DNA of 64,000 nt, taken from positions 45,563,732-45,627,731 of the forward strand of contig OX940862.1 of NCBI GenBank assembly GCA_954871525.1, in the 5' to 3' direction. The notes below the pieces were generated by a model. It searched no databases and was not told the DNA's origin. It worked only from the letters and a program-made list of their open reading frames with translations. Shown here piece after piece: positions 37,407 to 49,084 of the stretch; position 1 is the stretch's first letter; each line of letters begins with the position of its first letter. The position numbers and the translations under genes are program-made. This stretch comes from Parietaria judaica. Its lineage: Eukaryota > Streptophyta > Magnoliopsida > Rosales > Urticaceae.

Positions 37407-37774
37407 GTTGGAACCAGTGAAGGCTACAGCCGGAAAGTCAACGTCTGCAAGCACAGCTTTCTGTGCCCGACGTACTCAAGATAGGTGGTGTTTTGCAGTG
37501 GACCCATAGTCGGAGCATTATCACCGGATTCAAGATCAGACTATAACCAGTCTTAGTTTTAGGGGGAGTTTCTAAACTTAAGCTATTTTACATTGTTGCT
37601 GTAAAAGAATCTTGTAATCCTGTTTACAGTGATTAATCGAGGCAAGTGCCCCGCTAAATAGATGGGTATCAAACTACATAACCAAATTATCACGTGTTCG
37701 TTACATTTACTGCTTACTCGTTAAGTTACTATAGCTTACTCCGTGCAAATTAGGGAAAGGAAACTGATCTTTCA
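37407..37774 (+). repeat. Second half of the split 3' LTR
   Basis: Begins with the second GTTGGAAC (37407-37414) and continues as the LTR from the exact point where the first half stopped, ending ATCTTTCA at 37774. Confidence 0.88.
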
Positions 37775-38309
37775 GAACACATTTTATTTGGTAAACGGGA
37801 TGATCGATCTATTCATCATTTTCTACTCATAAAGAAGCTCAGGAAAAAGGGTATGTATAAATTCAATTTTAATACAATTTTAATCTCTAAAAAAACACGT
37901 GCACTTGAAATATTTGTGGAGAACTTGTGGAGAACTTTTAAAGAACATGTAGAAAAATTTCCGAGCTTTTCCGCAAAAACTTGAAAAACAACAGAAAAGT
38001 TATTGATAAGTCGGAAAAATGGAATATTCGTCGGTAGCTCGCGAAATTTCGAACCTTGATAGTGGTTAACACGGTTTAATATTCTAATATTTTTTACAAT
38101 TAATCTTGAAAAAAAATATTTTATACTTGTGAAATTCCCAAAACTAAAATTATAATCAATAAAAGAAAATCTGAACGAAGTTTATACTCTCTAGCTCATC
38201 AACAAAAAAATCATTACACGGCTTCCTACAGGAGCAAGTCATATTACTGAGGGTAAACGAAAGCGTAGGTTGCTCGTTGCTCGTTTCTCGTTACTCGTGA
38301 AGTTGCATG
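37775..38309. other. Spacer between the copia 3' LTR and AP3S
   Basis: AT-rich, no gene. The last ~100 bases are the probable 3' UTR of AP3S. Confidence 0.5.
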
Positions 38310-41300
38310 CTACCGACTCCGCCAGCTTGAAACGGATTTGGGGACAAGAGAGATGGAATTCGAAGCCGCTTCCAATCTGCAATTTAAGAATTTTAATAAA
38401 TCTCTGAAATTAGTAGAGAACAATCAATTTAGGAGTAAAACCGAGACCAAATATAGTTTCTTGTTGGTGAAACTGGAATAACTATCAATTTAGTGATATT
38501 TAGTCTTGTATTTTTAATTGGTACTAGAAGCACCACTTCAACCTACATGTGAAACCGAGACCCGGAATTGGTATTTTGTGATATTCATTTAGATTTCCAA
38601 ACTCGATACTAGCTTTATGGTAGTTGGGATCGGTTAAAAAAAATACACTCTAATCAAGTAATTAACTCCAAATGACATCTACAAAATCAAAATTCTTCCC
38701 TGACAAAATTCGGATCAAAGTTCTCAAAACTAAATTCATACTGCACAGCCCAAGTCATAAATAACAACGGTCCCGGTCCTTATTCTAAAATCGGTAAAAT
38801 ACAGCTAACTGAAAGAGAGAGAGTGTGTACTTGGATAACTCTTCAACGGCCTTGAGAACTTGAGAAGAACTTGTTTCCAACACTTGACCCCCAAATATGA
38901 TCTCATCTAATATAGTATGCATCTAAACAAGAATAGATGTACAATTATGGTATGGAAATATCTTTGATATGTTCATTATATATGGGTACCATCTGTATTA
39001 TGCTTAAGGCTAATTTGGATTTCTAATTTAGCCTATCAAAGCCCTAATCGACGAAGCTATAATCACACACGTCATTAGTTATTTGACAAAAAGGGGAACT
39101 ATCTTAAGAAGGACATTCCCTTATAGAAAACGACAATAAAGCTTTTAATGTCAAAAAGGATACTAAAAGCTACTAAACGGCACCCACGCCTTTGCTCTAC
39201 TTGTACGTCAAGAGTGCGGGAGCGGGTTTATCATTTTGCATTACATGATTAATAAAATAATAATAAAAATAAAAAAGATTAATCTAGTAACCATAAAAAT
39301 AAAAAAAATAAAAAAATGAAGTTAAGTGACGAGAATAACCTTGCTGTAATTGAACACTATATCGAGCTCGCACACATTTTTGAAGCATCTGTCCATTGTT
39401 TCAACAAATACTGAAAATAAAGAGCCAATTAAGAAAGTTCTTTAGAAAACTATACATCCAAGGAAATTGAAATGCTAAGAAAAATCAAAATTTGTCTCGA
39501 CAACGTAGTTTGGAAAGATATAAATTGTCAAATATTATTTAGTCTCAACTATGTGCATGTGCCTCGAGTATTATAATCAATAAAGAACTGAAAATAGATG
39601 GATTTAATAATATATATATATATATAAAGCATCCTGATAATGCAATGTTCAATCATAACTCAAAATTTTGAAACCAAAGAAATTGTCAAAATATACTTTT
39701 AATATTCGTATAATTAAGTTAGTTCTGATTTTCATATTAAGACATATACAATATTTCCGATGAGTTTATTCGCTAAAGAAGTTTCCAAAACATCCAATTT
39801 AAATATCTATGAAACTGTCTTATTTGCCTGCACTGCTAAATATAGAACAAAAGGTTATCTCAAAATTTAATTTCCACGTCTGTTTCATTTGTATATTGCT
39901 GAACTTCAACAAATCATTTTTTTTTATTTTTGTAAGCAGTTTCTATAATTAAGAGCTAAATATTGTACATTTCAACACATGCAAGTAAAAAATGTTCAGA
40001 GGATTATAATAGATTAGCATTAACCAAACATGAACGCACCTTGGATCAAATCCAGCATCGCAAGCTCATTTTCAGAGCTATCGAAGAGAAACACAAAGTA
40101 TAATGTCGCGTAATGCTTGTAGACAAGGCGAGTGTCCTGTGAAGAGGAGTAAATATGACTATTAGTATTACCAAGCTGATATATATTAAAACAAGCACTA
40201 TACATTTCAAAAATGAGGAAAAGGAAAAAAAGAAGAAGCAGCAAGCTAGGTCAATTCTTGAAACTAATTTTTTTTTTTTATATATATGTATATGAGGATC
40301 TTTGGATTTCACTCCTACCCCCATGGTGACTCGAACTCAAGACCTCTAATTTCTTAAGTGATGTATTTGTTACCACTAGACCAAGCACATCTTGTCAATT
40401 CTTGAAACTAATTCAACACGTAATAGAAAGAAAAAGGTCCGGCTAGAAATCAACTATTTGTAAGTCAATGAGAGAAAGACAAAGAAAGCATGTAATTGTC
40501 CTATATCAAGTTACTAGATAGGTCAAGCTAAAGCTTGTATGTAATCTCTAATGCATATAATTTGTCCTATATCAAGTTACTAGCTAGGTCAAGCTAAAAC
40601 TTGTATGTAATCTCTAATATAGAATCTATAGAACATCAATTTATATGCTATGAAGACTAAATAGACAGAGCAAGTTCTAGTTTAATCAGTAAATCAAAGT
40701 CACAACAGAAACTTACCGGACAGAAAAAAGACTCCGCATCCATGAAATTACTCACATTATCAGCTCTACTGCATAAAACTGTAGCATAATCAGATTCTAA
40801 TCACAGCAATTGTGAAAATATCTATACCATATGCCAATGCAATGAATAGTATCCCCATGTTTATCGCGGGAAAAATTGAATTTAAACACAATAGACCCGA
40901 CATAACCTCAATCGCATAAAGTTCACATGGATAATTGGCTAGCACGGTGTGTCAGATAATACATTAGAATGTGAACTTTCTATGAAATCGCTAAGAAAAT
41001 CAGATAGGACTCAAACCGATAGTCAAAGATAACGGAGAACTCTTAAATGATAAACGAAACCCCAACCTCTAATTCGAGGGTTAGACTAGGCAACTCTCCC
41101 AATGATGTCTTAGAGGTACTGAAATCAGAAGACATTGACGGCACAAAGATCTAGACGCCATTATATTGGAGAGATCAGGGTTTGCTAATATTGTCACTTA
41201 CCACAAATAATCCCTAATATCTAAAATGTAAAATAACATAATTAATTAATTTATATATATATATATATATATATACACGTATGTATAACATTGGACACCT

Positions 41301-41890
41301 TAATATTGTAAGGAAGTCCAATTTGAATCCTAGGTCACTGATTCAAACGTAACCAAGGCATACGTACATAGAAATTAGCTCATAGAACTGAAAATCTCCA
41401 TTAATATCCTGATTGTAGCCTAGAAAATCAGTAGTAGAAGTCAATTCATGGTCTTTGTTTGTGACCTTCACAAACATTGATGGAAATCTGCAACATATTT
41501 GCCGGTCACAATAGAATTTGGGTCCTTCCTAACTGCATAAATCTGCAAGTTGAAATTTGCGGATACATTTTTTATTCAAACAACACTAAGAGTTTGATCC
41601 AGAGTTCAGACAACGCGATGATGGATGGCGATACCGAGATCGGTGATGACTTCAAATTCAAAGCTAAACATGGAAGAGTCGATGGAAAATGAAACGAAGA
41701 GTTGCAAACCTGCATAGACGTTGCGAATGAGCTCTTGCTGTTTCTCAACAGGCTGAACCGAAGAGGGAGGAAAAGTGAGAGAAGCGATTCAGAGAGGAGA
41801 GGATTCAGAGAGGAGACCGACCTGGAGATCGTAGAACTTGGCGAGGCGAGGCTTGCCTTGCGTGTTGATCACCATTACCGCTCGAATCAT
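38310..41890 (-). CDS. AP3S: AP-3 complex subunit sigma
   Basis: Small (sigma) subunit of the AP-3 adaptor complex, which sorts cargo to the vacuole/lysosome. Exons on the minus strand: 41890-41822, 41752-41710, 40778-40717, 40136-40040, 39410-39340, 38922-38831 and 38376-38310. All introns are GT..AG and the total is 501 nt, 166 codons plus TAG (38312-38310), the usual length for the family. It opens MIRAVMVINTQGKPRLAKFY, the classic sigma/longin start. It also shows EKQQELIRNVYA, RLVYKHYATLYFVFLFDSSE, CELDIVFNYSK, MHTILDEIIFGGQVLE and a C-terminus ending VPKSVSSWRSR. No stop or shift is present, so it is likely functional. Intron 3 holds a SINE, intron 2-3 flanks hold a small duplication, and a palindromic transposon sits just upstream of the start codon. 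The leader has a CT-rich run (41891-41918). Confidence 0.96.
40270..40393 (-). mobile_element. tRNA-derived SINE in an AP3S intron
   Basis: 124 bp between perfect 20-bp direct repeats (40250-40269 and 40394-40413, each GTCAATTCTTGAAACTAATT). On the minus strand it starts near AAGATGTGCT, carries an A-box-like TGGTCTAGTGG and a B-box-like GAGTTCGAGTC, and ends in a TATATA and A-rich tail. Length, pol III boxes, tail and long target duplication are those of a plant SINE. The unmutated duplication implies fairly recent insertion. Confidence 0.88.
40499..40618. repeat. Two-copy ~65-bp tandem duplication in AP3S intron 3
   Basis: CCTATATCAAGTTACTAG.TAGGTCAAGCTAAA.CTTGTATGTAATCTCTAAT occurs at about 40500 and 40565 with three differences. 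Confidence 0.85.
41250..41275. repeat. TA microsatellite in AP3S intron 2
   Basis: About 12 TA units. Confidence 0.9.
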
Positions 41891-41975
41891 CTCTCTCTCT
41901 ATCTCTCTCTGGTTGAAGGGAAAATGATGAATGAGAAAAGGGGATATTTGTTCGCCTTAAACAAACAAAAAAATA

Positions 41976-42960
41976 GGGAAATTTACCTTTTTATACCCTC
42001 ATATTTGAATTTTCACTAAAATATACCATCAAGTTTCATAAACAACTAAAGTATACCCTCAAAATCTATTTTAATTTCTTTTATATACTCTGTCATATAT
42101 TTAGTTTTGAAAAAACTCAAAATTACCCTTACTAACAATTTTTGAAATATCTTTTATATGCCTTCTAGTTTCATTTTCTTACAAAAATATACCTCTACTT
42201 CTAAAAAAAAGTCAAAATATATCCTCAAACATAAATTGATGAATAATTTATTTTCTAAACAACCAAAATATATCATCAAGCATCTACTAAAGGTTCTTTA
42301 AAGATTAAAGACCAACAAAAAAAAAATATCTCTTGCACAAAAGAAAAACTGTCTAAAAGCAAGGGTTAGAATGAGGTAGACACATCCTCTACGTAGCCAA
42401 TCAAATGAGGTAGAATCTCAAAGTTTAAGCTAATCGCTACCTCCTCGTCCAAATGGCAAGCAAATGCTTCAAATAAGAAGGAAGACAAATAACGATGTTC
42501 ATTTGCATGAAGAGCTCATGTACTGATTATACTTTTCCTTTTTTTGCACAAGACAATTTTGTAATACTTCTTTCTTTATACAGTTTTTCTTTTGTGCAAG
42601 AGATAATTTTTGTTTCTTGTTGGTCTTTAATCTTAAAGAACCTTTAGTAGATGCTTGATGATATATTTTGGTTGTTTGGAAAATAAATTAATCATCAGTT
42701 TATGTTTGAGGTATATTTTGACTTTTTTAATATAGAGGTATATTTTTGTTAAAAAAAATGAAACTAGAGGGTATATGAAAGCTATTTTCGAAAATCGTTA
42801 GTTAGGGTAATTTTGGGTTTTTAAAAACTAAATATATGACAGGCAGGGTATATAAAAGAAACTAATATAGACTTTGAGGGTATAATTTGGTTGTTTATGA
42901 AACTTGAGGGTATATTTTAGGGAAAATTCAAAGTTGAGGGTATAAAAAAGTAAATTTCCC
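41976..42960. mobile_element. Near-palindromic Mutator-type MITE (985 bp)
   Basis: Two inverted arms, about 41976-42352 and 42580-42960, begin GGGAAATTTAC and surround a ~227-bp loop. The element is bounded by identical 9-bp copies of AAAAAAATA (41967-41975 and 42961-42969), as expected for Mutator-type insertion. Each arm repeats TATACCCTCAA-like words every few tens of bases. No protein is encoded. It begins 86 bp upstream of the AP3S start codon, so it lies in the promoter or leader. A decayed piece of the same terminus may lie at 50146-50214. Confidence 0.88.
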
Positions 42961-42969
42961 AAAAAAATA

Positions 42970-43928
42970 TGAACACAAATTGATGCGTAATTTTTTTTTT
43001 TCAAAAGTAATTAATTACAAATTAATAGTTAATTCAAACAGTTTTCCTTTTTTTTCTTTTCATTTTTAGAGTTGTTGTGTGTAATAATAAGCTACGTTTT
43101 TAGTTTTATAGTCTGTGAAATCTGATATTATCACCGAGGCCGGCGATAATTATTGAACTATCACCGACATCTGTTCGGCGATTATCACTGAACTCTGGGA
43201 TAATCTACAACCTCGAGGATAACTAAACACGTCGAATTCTACGAGGATAGCAATTACTTTGGATTTCTTATTTCTGAGGTAGGTGTAGTAATGTCCGACC
43301 TCAAGGACGACATCGATAATTCTCGTTTCTCACCGACTTAAAAGATAATTATTGATCTTGTTAGCTATGTCCAATGTTGATGATCAATCACTTTGTACTT
43401 GCTATGTCCAAAGTCGGAGTAGCTATCTTTGACCTCAGAAGGGAAAATCACGTGAATAAAAAATAACATGCTTGTTTTTCTGTTCCTAAGTAGTCTATGT
43501 TTTCATTTTAAAGACCGATTTGGTCCAACATCACAAATTATAAAATCCCCATTAAAATCATATATTTTTTTCCTTATAAAGCTATAATATATTATAGTTG
43601 CAAAAGAATTCTATAAAAAAAAAAAATCATAACTTTCTCATCAAATCCTACAACAATACTAATGCACGGTCACACACAGTCTTTACTTTTTTGTTAGGGT
43701 TGGACGTTGGTACGTGACCATGCATTGGGTAGGCACACCGGCCAGGCTTTGCGAGCAATGGGCACCTGCCAGTCTAACCAAGACAATTGTATTACCGATC
43801 AAATGCCAAAGAAGACATAAACGTATTAAACTAACTTTGTATTTATTATTTCACTATACACTTACAATGTGTAATTATACGTAGTCGATGGACAACAGGT
43901 GAATATTCATTTACTACCCCTTGTTGGT
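42970..43928. other. Intergenic DNA, nothing recognised
   Basis: No gene. 43120-43440 contains several ATCACCGA/GATAATTATTGA-like words without a clear repeat structure. Confidence 0.45.
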
Positions 43929-44184
43929 CACGAGGGACGGAGGAGGCTAGGTTAGCCGGAAGATGGTTATCGGTTCAAGGAGGCAAGGAGCCCCTGATTT
44001 TTCAGGGTAAGAAAGGGTAAAGAAAATGCCTCGAGCCAATGTTCAAGTACCAAGGCGCTACGGCTCTGAAGTAACCGATGCCATACTCCCAGGAAAAGCT
44101 CGAGCGACCTTCGTCAAAAGGATACATGTACCCGAATCCGACACAGGTGGGTAAGTAGAGAATACCTAGAGGCGGGAGACAAAC
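43929..44184 (+). pseudogene. Plastid 23S rRNA fragment in the nucleus (NUPT)
   Basis: About 256 bp match, from memory, an internal part of plant chloroplast 23S rRNA. Recognisable words are GAGGCTAGGTTAGCC, GGTTATCGGTTCAAGGA, AAAATGCCTCGAGCCAATGT, GAAGTAACC, CCCAGGAAAAGCTCGA, CCGACACAGGTGGGTA and GTAGAGAATACCTAG. Scattered substitutions and small indels relative to the plastid consensus, and abrupt ends inside AT-rich nuclear DNA, show an old transferred fragment and not a working rRNA gene. Confidence 0.9.
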
Positions 44185-45136
44185 TACCCTTACAATTTTC
44201 TGTGTATAAACTCCATTGGAGGATGAATACACAATAATAAATCACGCTCACTTTTAACTCTAACTCTCTCACTTACGTTTCAAGTTTCCATCCCATCATA
44301 ATCACCTTATCCTATCCTCTCACCAATTATTCACCATATTCATATTCTTTTTCATATTCACATCTCGTATATCTACCACTATCAATATCTACCACTATCA
44401 ATTCTCCTCACAACACTTTCTCAATTACTGATACAAAACTACTGAGTTTTACAAAAAAAAAAATTAAGAATATAACCCATTAATAACAAAAATACTCCTA
44501 AAACATAGATATTGGCCCCTTCATTTATAAGAATGCGCAAATATGAGCCCTCAAGTACAAAGATAACAAAATACTTCTTAGTTAGTTGAAATGCCCCGTT
44601 TATGACTTATAAAAAGGATCCATACCAGCAATAACTCATATATAATTATATATTGTCTAGGAAGCGATCATGTTGCAAAAGTTAGATAAATAATTAAACT
44701 TTCGCTAGCAAGATATACAATAGAGAAGTGAGATGAGAGAAAATTTGCAATTTAAATCACAACAATTCTGAAGGCAAGAGTCAAAACTTCACGAAAAATA
44801 CAGTTTTTAAGAAAAAACCAAGACCAAAATAACCGCTGCTTTACGACAAGCGAATGATTGTTGAAACAGCAAGCAATCATATTCCATGCAAACCTGCCAT
44901 GAATATTATTTCATATTAATGAACAAGATTAAAGAGGATGAAATAAAAATAGCAGTAGAGCACTTCAAATTTCATGTACCTTTAAGCTTTAACCTACAAA
45001 AGAGCCACTTCCTGGGATTCCGATCGGAAAACAGCACCGTATCACAACAAAAACTGTGGTAGTTATGCTCCAAAAGATCCACCACCCTTATCGGTTGACA
45101 TATACAAAATTTTGACAAGGGCATTCGTGATATTTT
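44185..45136. other. Spacer and probable WEE1 3' flank
   Basis: AT-rich, no gene. A short duplication ATCTACCACTATCAAT occurs at about 44370-44400. The last ~150 bases probably include the WEE1 3' UTR. Confidence 0.5.
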
Positions 45137-45563
45137 CTAGGCTCTTGAATTTTTCAAAACCTTTTCAAAAATGGGGCTTTCAACCAAATCTTTAGCAGAA
45201 GGCCGCCGAGTTGGATCTCGATCCACCATGGCCTGCAATTCGAACCAACAGTTTGAAACAATTGTACCTTTCATACATGATTTTGAATGAAAAAGGACAT
45301 AAAAACATGTGAAAAATAAAAATTGTCAGGCTCAATGACCATTAGTATAATAGGAAAACACATCGCATACCCTAATAAGCTAGTAAAGCAATAACAAAAA
45401 TGAGTAACTCTCACTGATTCTAATGTGAAGGAACCTATCCGAATTGCTACAACAATTACACTAGCTAATTACATATATTTGCTACTATAAAATACTCCTA
45501 ACTTAATATATATATATATATATATATATATAAACATATCAGATGACATGAAATACTCCTAAC

Positions 45564-45608
<45 letters not shown>

Positions 45609-48600
45609 ATATCAGATGACATGGTACCTTGAGTAAGTTCTGAAGGGGCAATGAATGACCAGGGAGGAGCGGAAGTTTTCCCTCCTTGATATTCAATAGT
45701 TGAGATCCCGATTCCGGCAAAGATGACCCTCTTATTAGCTCGTAAATAGTGACTCCGAGTGAGAATATATCAACCTTATCCAAATGATCGTATCGCTCAT
45801 TCAGAATCTCTTGAGGCATATAACGTGCGTCACCTTCTTCAATCGGGAGGCTACTATCAAGCAGCGTTGCGCATCCAAAATCCCCAAGCTTATACACCCC
45901 ATTTTTTACGTATATATTGTCAGGTTTCACGTCTAAGTGAGCTATTCCTTTATTGTGTATAAATTGTAATGCTTTTGCAATCTGTAAAAGTAATTGCGAT
46001 CAGTGTACGTCTAAGACTGGGTATAGAACCTAGATTTTCCCCAATACCCGGAAACTAGATCCAGATTCTGGGGTATCCAAAAAATAACACCGGAGACCGA
46101 CTTTCAACTCCGAGTACCAAGAAAACGAATTATTAAAACCCTTAAAAGAACATTTAATTTTTTTTTGAATCTGCTTCAAAATTGGTTATGAATAACCAGG
46201 AATTCAGAACCCACAACCGGTAAATGGAACTGTTTTTTATTTATTTTCCAACTGCGAGTACCCTGCTCAGAATCTGGATAAAAATAACGGTTCTTTTCAA
46301 AACCGATTCCGGGTTTACATTAATGTCCTCTATGTATAGATAATGTGTGTTAGGATGATAGAAAAACCTGGTATAGAGGCAACAAGATTTCTCTCTCTGA
46401 GAATGGTAGATTTGAGCCATTGATAGATAAACAGCGATCACAGAGCTCCATTTGTATGTAGAGATGCTCGTTTTCGAACCAAGAAGAGTAGTATCCAACC
46501 GTGTTCTCATGCGACCCTATTATATGATGTCGAACAATCAAATTCAAATGAATTGCAATTCTATTACACGAGAGGCATAAAACTCGTAGTTAAATAAAAA
46601 TAGAGCAAACCTAGAGCAGCCAAACATTGAACTTCCATTAGAGCTTTCCTCCTATACAGCACAAAACTTGAACAAATTAGAAAATGGTTAATTATGTGCG
46701 CTTGTGTGTTTATTAAAAGGATTAATCAATCAACCTCTCTCTGTCCTGATGCAATTGTTTCATGCTACGTTTCACGGCATACAAACAACCATCAATTCGC
46801 CTCAAGACTTTGAACACTTGACTGAAGTTACCACAGCCAATAAACTAGAAACCAGAAGGAAAAAGGATAAAAATTAGATTATAACAGCCAAGATAAAAGC
46901 AAGCAGAAATCACGATTTAATATATACATAAAGATTAATAAGAATTAAGGTCGGTACCTCAATCTCGTGGAAATCAGAGTGGTAGCGTGACAAACCATTC
47001 CCGCCTACGATTGCGGGAAATATATCTGCTTTATTAACCACCATAGTATTAGTACACAAAAGCAATGTATTGAAAAACGACATTGAGGCGCGCCTCAGTG
47101 AGGCGCAGGGTAGAAACGCAACGAGGCTTAAGCCTCGGAAAGGAAGATTGAGGCGTGCGCCTCGGCGTGCGCCTCGGTCGTTATTTTCTCGCCTCGAGGC
47201 ATAAAATAATATTCTTGTGATTTTTTTCCAAATCTTTCCAAATCTTCGAGGTTGAGTGTTGAGTCTGATTTTTTAAGTCTTTGAGTGTTGAGTCTTTAAG
47301 TTTTTAAGGGTGTGAGTCTTTAAGTTTTTGAATTTAAGAGTGTTTGGATTAGGCTTTATTTTAAAAAATTATTTTATCTATCTTATTTAATATATATATT
47401 ATTTTAAAATATTTATATAATATTTATTAAGGCTTACGCCTCGAACGCCTCGAGGCTATACGCCTCGAGGCAATGCGAGAAAACGCCTCGAGGCTTAAAT
47501 ACGTTATTCACAACATTGCACAAAAGAGACGTTAATCAATAGCATTTCTATATTATAATCAGATGTACCTGCACATTTTGATCTCTGATTACCAAGTGGA
47601 TCCATGTCCATATCTGAAGCATCCCTTACGTACGGGTTCTTAATACAAGGAGGTGGCATCACTCGACAGCGTAAAGCAACTGCAGATTGAGATACATAAT
47701 TTTGACCCCTTTTAATTCCAGTTGCAGAAACTTTCTCCGTCTCCAATTCATCCATATCATGATCTTCATTTTCAAGCTTCACTAGTTCCGGAATGTCTGA
47801 TAGTGGGGTGGGACTTGTGGGGTTGGTTGAGAAATCATCTAAACAAAAATCAAACATCAATATGTGACTTACAAAATGAATTGAAACACCCTAATTCTTG
47901 CTTGTATGATCCTGATTTCTCTAGAAACACTCTTATAAGAAACAATCCAAAAAGTTATTCCCATACCTTGCTGACACCTCCGTTTCCTGACAGTATTCGG
48001 CTTCTCCGGTGACTTGGGGCAGGGCATGTTTTCCTATAGCAGAAGAAATGCATCAAACTCAACAATACTTGGTATCTCTTCTCCTTCTATAATATAGTTT
48101 CTTCCTTCAACAATACCTCATTTTTCCCGAAGCCATTCAGGAAAAGGTTCTGATTATCCGGAGTGATGTAATCGGGAGTACTGCATTAAGAACACACAAA
48201 AACACTCATTTTATTGCCGAATAATTCTTAAGTAGTTCAAATCATTGATTTCAATGGACACAAATTAAAAAAAAAAAAATTATATATAGCAATCATCTTG
48301 TCACTCCAACCGATTCTGCAAATTGGGGCAGCTAACGAAACAATCTGCAACGGTTCATCAATTCTTACAATTGCCAATCAAGTGTACGGCATTAATCCGA
48401 AACCCTAAAGCTTGAATGGGTAAAATTAGAAAGAATGGAGCACCAGAAGAAGTCTTGGCTGAGGATGAAGTCGACGTCGTCGGCGTCGGAAGTGAGGTTG
48501 GGCTCCGTGGGAAGGGAGGAGGAGGAGGCGAGAGAGAGGATCGGAGACGACAACTGCAAGTTGTGCCCTAGCTGGAAGTGACCCACGAGCGTCCCCTTCA

Positions 48601-48667
48601 TCTTGCTGCTCCGAGCTCCGATCTTCCTGCTGCTGCTGCTGCGAAACCTAGCTCTCGACCCTCTCAT
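45137..48667 (-). CDS. WEE1: WEE1 protein kinase
   Basis: Inhibitory kinase for cyclin-dependent kinases, a cell-cycle checkpoint regulator that in plants acts in the DNA replication/damage response. Exons on the minus strand: 48667-48444, 48180-48117, 48033-47967, 47838-47569, 47025-46958, 46844-46735, 46651-46611, 46516-46368, 45981-45628 and 45232-45137. All are GT..AG and in phase; 1,443 nt gives 480 codons plus TAG. The N-terminal half is low-complexity, with the plant WEE1 signature FFCTPDYITPDNQ across exons 1-2. The kinase domain starts near residue 227: glycine loop GCGNFSQV (234-241), Lys256 in YAVKR, HLDVKPDN with Asp348, DFG Asp365 and GDARYMPQEIL. The C-terminus is DPTRRPSAKDLVESPIFEKV. 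All key residues are present, so it should be active. Intron 4 contains a hAT MITE and intron 9 an AT-rich duplication. Confidence 0.96.
45489..45622. repeat. Tandem duplication with TA tracts in WEE1 intron 9
   Basis: The unit AAATACTCCTAACTTAATAT, a (TA)n run, then AAACATATCAGATGACATG occurs twice (about 45489-45551 and 45552-45622). The second copy ends at the donor site of exon 9 (45627). Confidence 0.9.
47063..47518. mobile_element. hAT-type MITE in WEE1 intron 4
   Basis: 456 bp between identical 8-bp copies of CACAAAAG (47055-47062 and 47519-47526). The ends are imperfect inverted repeats: CAATGTATTGAAAAACG on the left and, inverted, CAATGTTGTGAATAACG on the right. Many copies of GCCTCGAGGC and GGCGCGCCTC palindromes lie just inside both ends. 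The 8-bp duplication fits hAT insertion. No coding content. Confidence 0.85.
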
Positions 48668-48672
48668 CCACA

Positions 48673-48674
<2 letters not shown>

Positions 48675-48704
<30 letters not shown>
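48675..48704. repeat. CT microsatellite in the WEE1 leader
   Basis: Fifteen CT units eight bases upstream of the WEE1 ATG (minus strand: GA repeat in the 5' UTR). Confidence 0.9.
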
Positions 48705-48706
<2 letters not shown>

Positions 48707-49084
48707 AAGTATATCTATCTGTGTATGTGAGTGTGTTTTCTCGAATAGTAGAGGAATGGCGCTTTTTAGTGAAATTCAAAATGCGCGGGTTTCCACTAAA
48801 GAGCTGGAATCAGGTGTGTGTCGGCTTACGGTAGTACAGACAACCCAGAGTGTTGTGTGAAGAGTGCTTCGGAAGCTTTCTTCGTACTAAAATACATTAA
48901 ATTTTTTATAAATTAATACTGTTAGAATCGGAAAATATTATTATTGTTATTAATTTATCGAGACAAAATTTAAACATGTTAATTAAAATTAGGACCATAC
49001 AAAAGTATTATTTTATCGAAACTATTAATTTATTGAATATTAATTTAACAAGCTTCTACGGTAATAACACAATATAATATATGT
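48705..49084. other. WEE1 upstream region
   Basis: Presumed promoter on the minus strand; no element identified with confidence. Confidence 0.4.

Larger units (their letters stand above)
21572..37774 (+). mobile_element. Copia (Sirevirus-like) retrotransposon with two nested insertions
   Basis: The 5' LTR (21572-22301) is followed by a degenerate tRNA-iMet primer-binding site (TTAGTATCAGAGC, 22304-22316). The 3' LTR is present in two halves, 27632-27996 and 37415-37774, which together match the 5' LTR (about 725 versus 730 bp). A long-LTR solo copy (23081-25821) interrupts gag, and a Mutator-like element (27997-37406) interrupts the 3' LTR. Integrase and RT are missing: gag-like sequence passes directly into RNase H near 27230. 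No matching 5-bp target duplication was found at the outer ends, so the exact outer borders are approximate. Confidence 0.88.

Noticed and set aside
43929..44184. Considered as a working rRNA gene
   Set aside because: Only about 256 bp of 23S with substitutions and abrupt ends; a transferred plastid fragment explains it.
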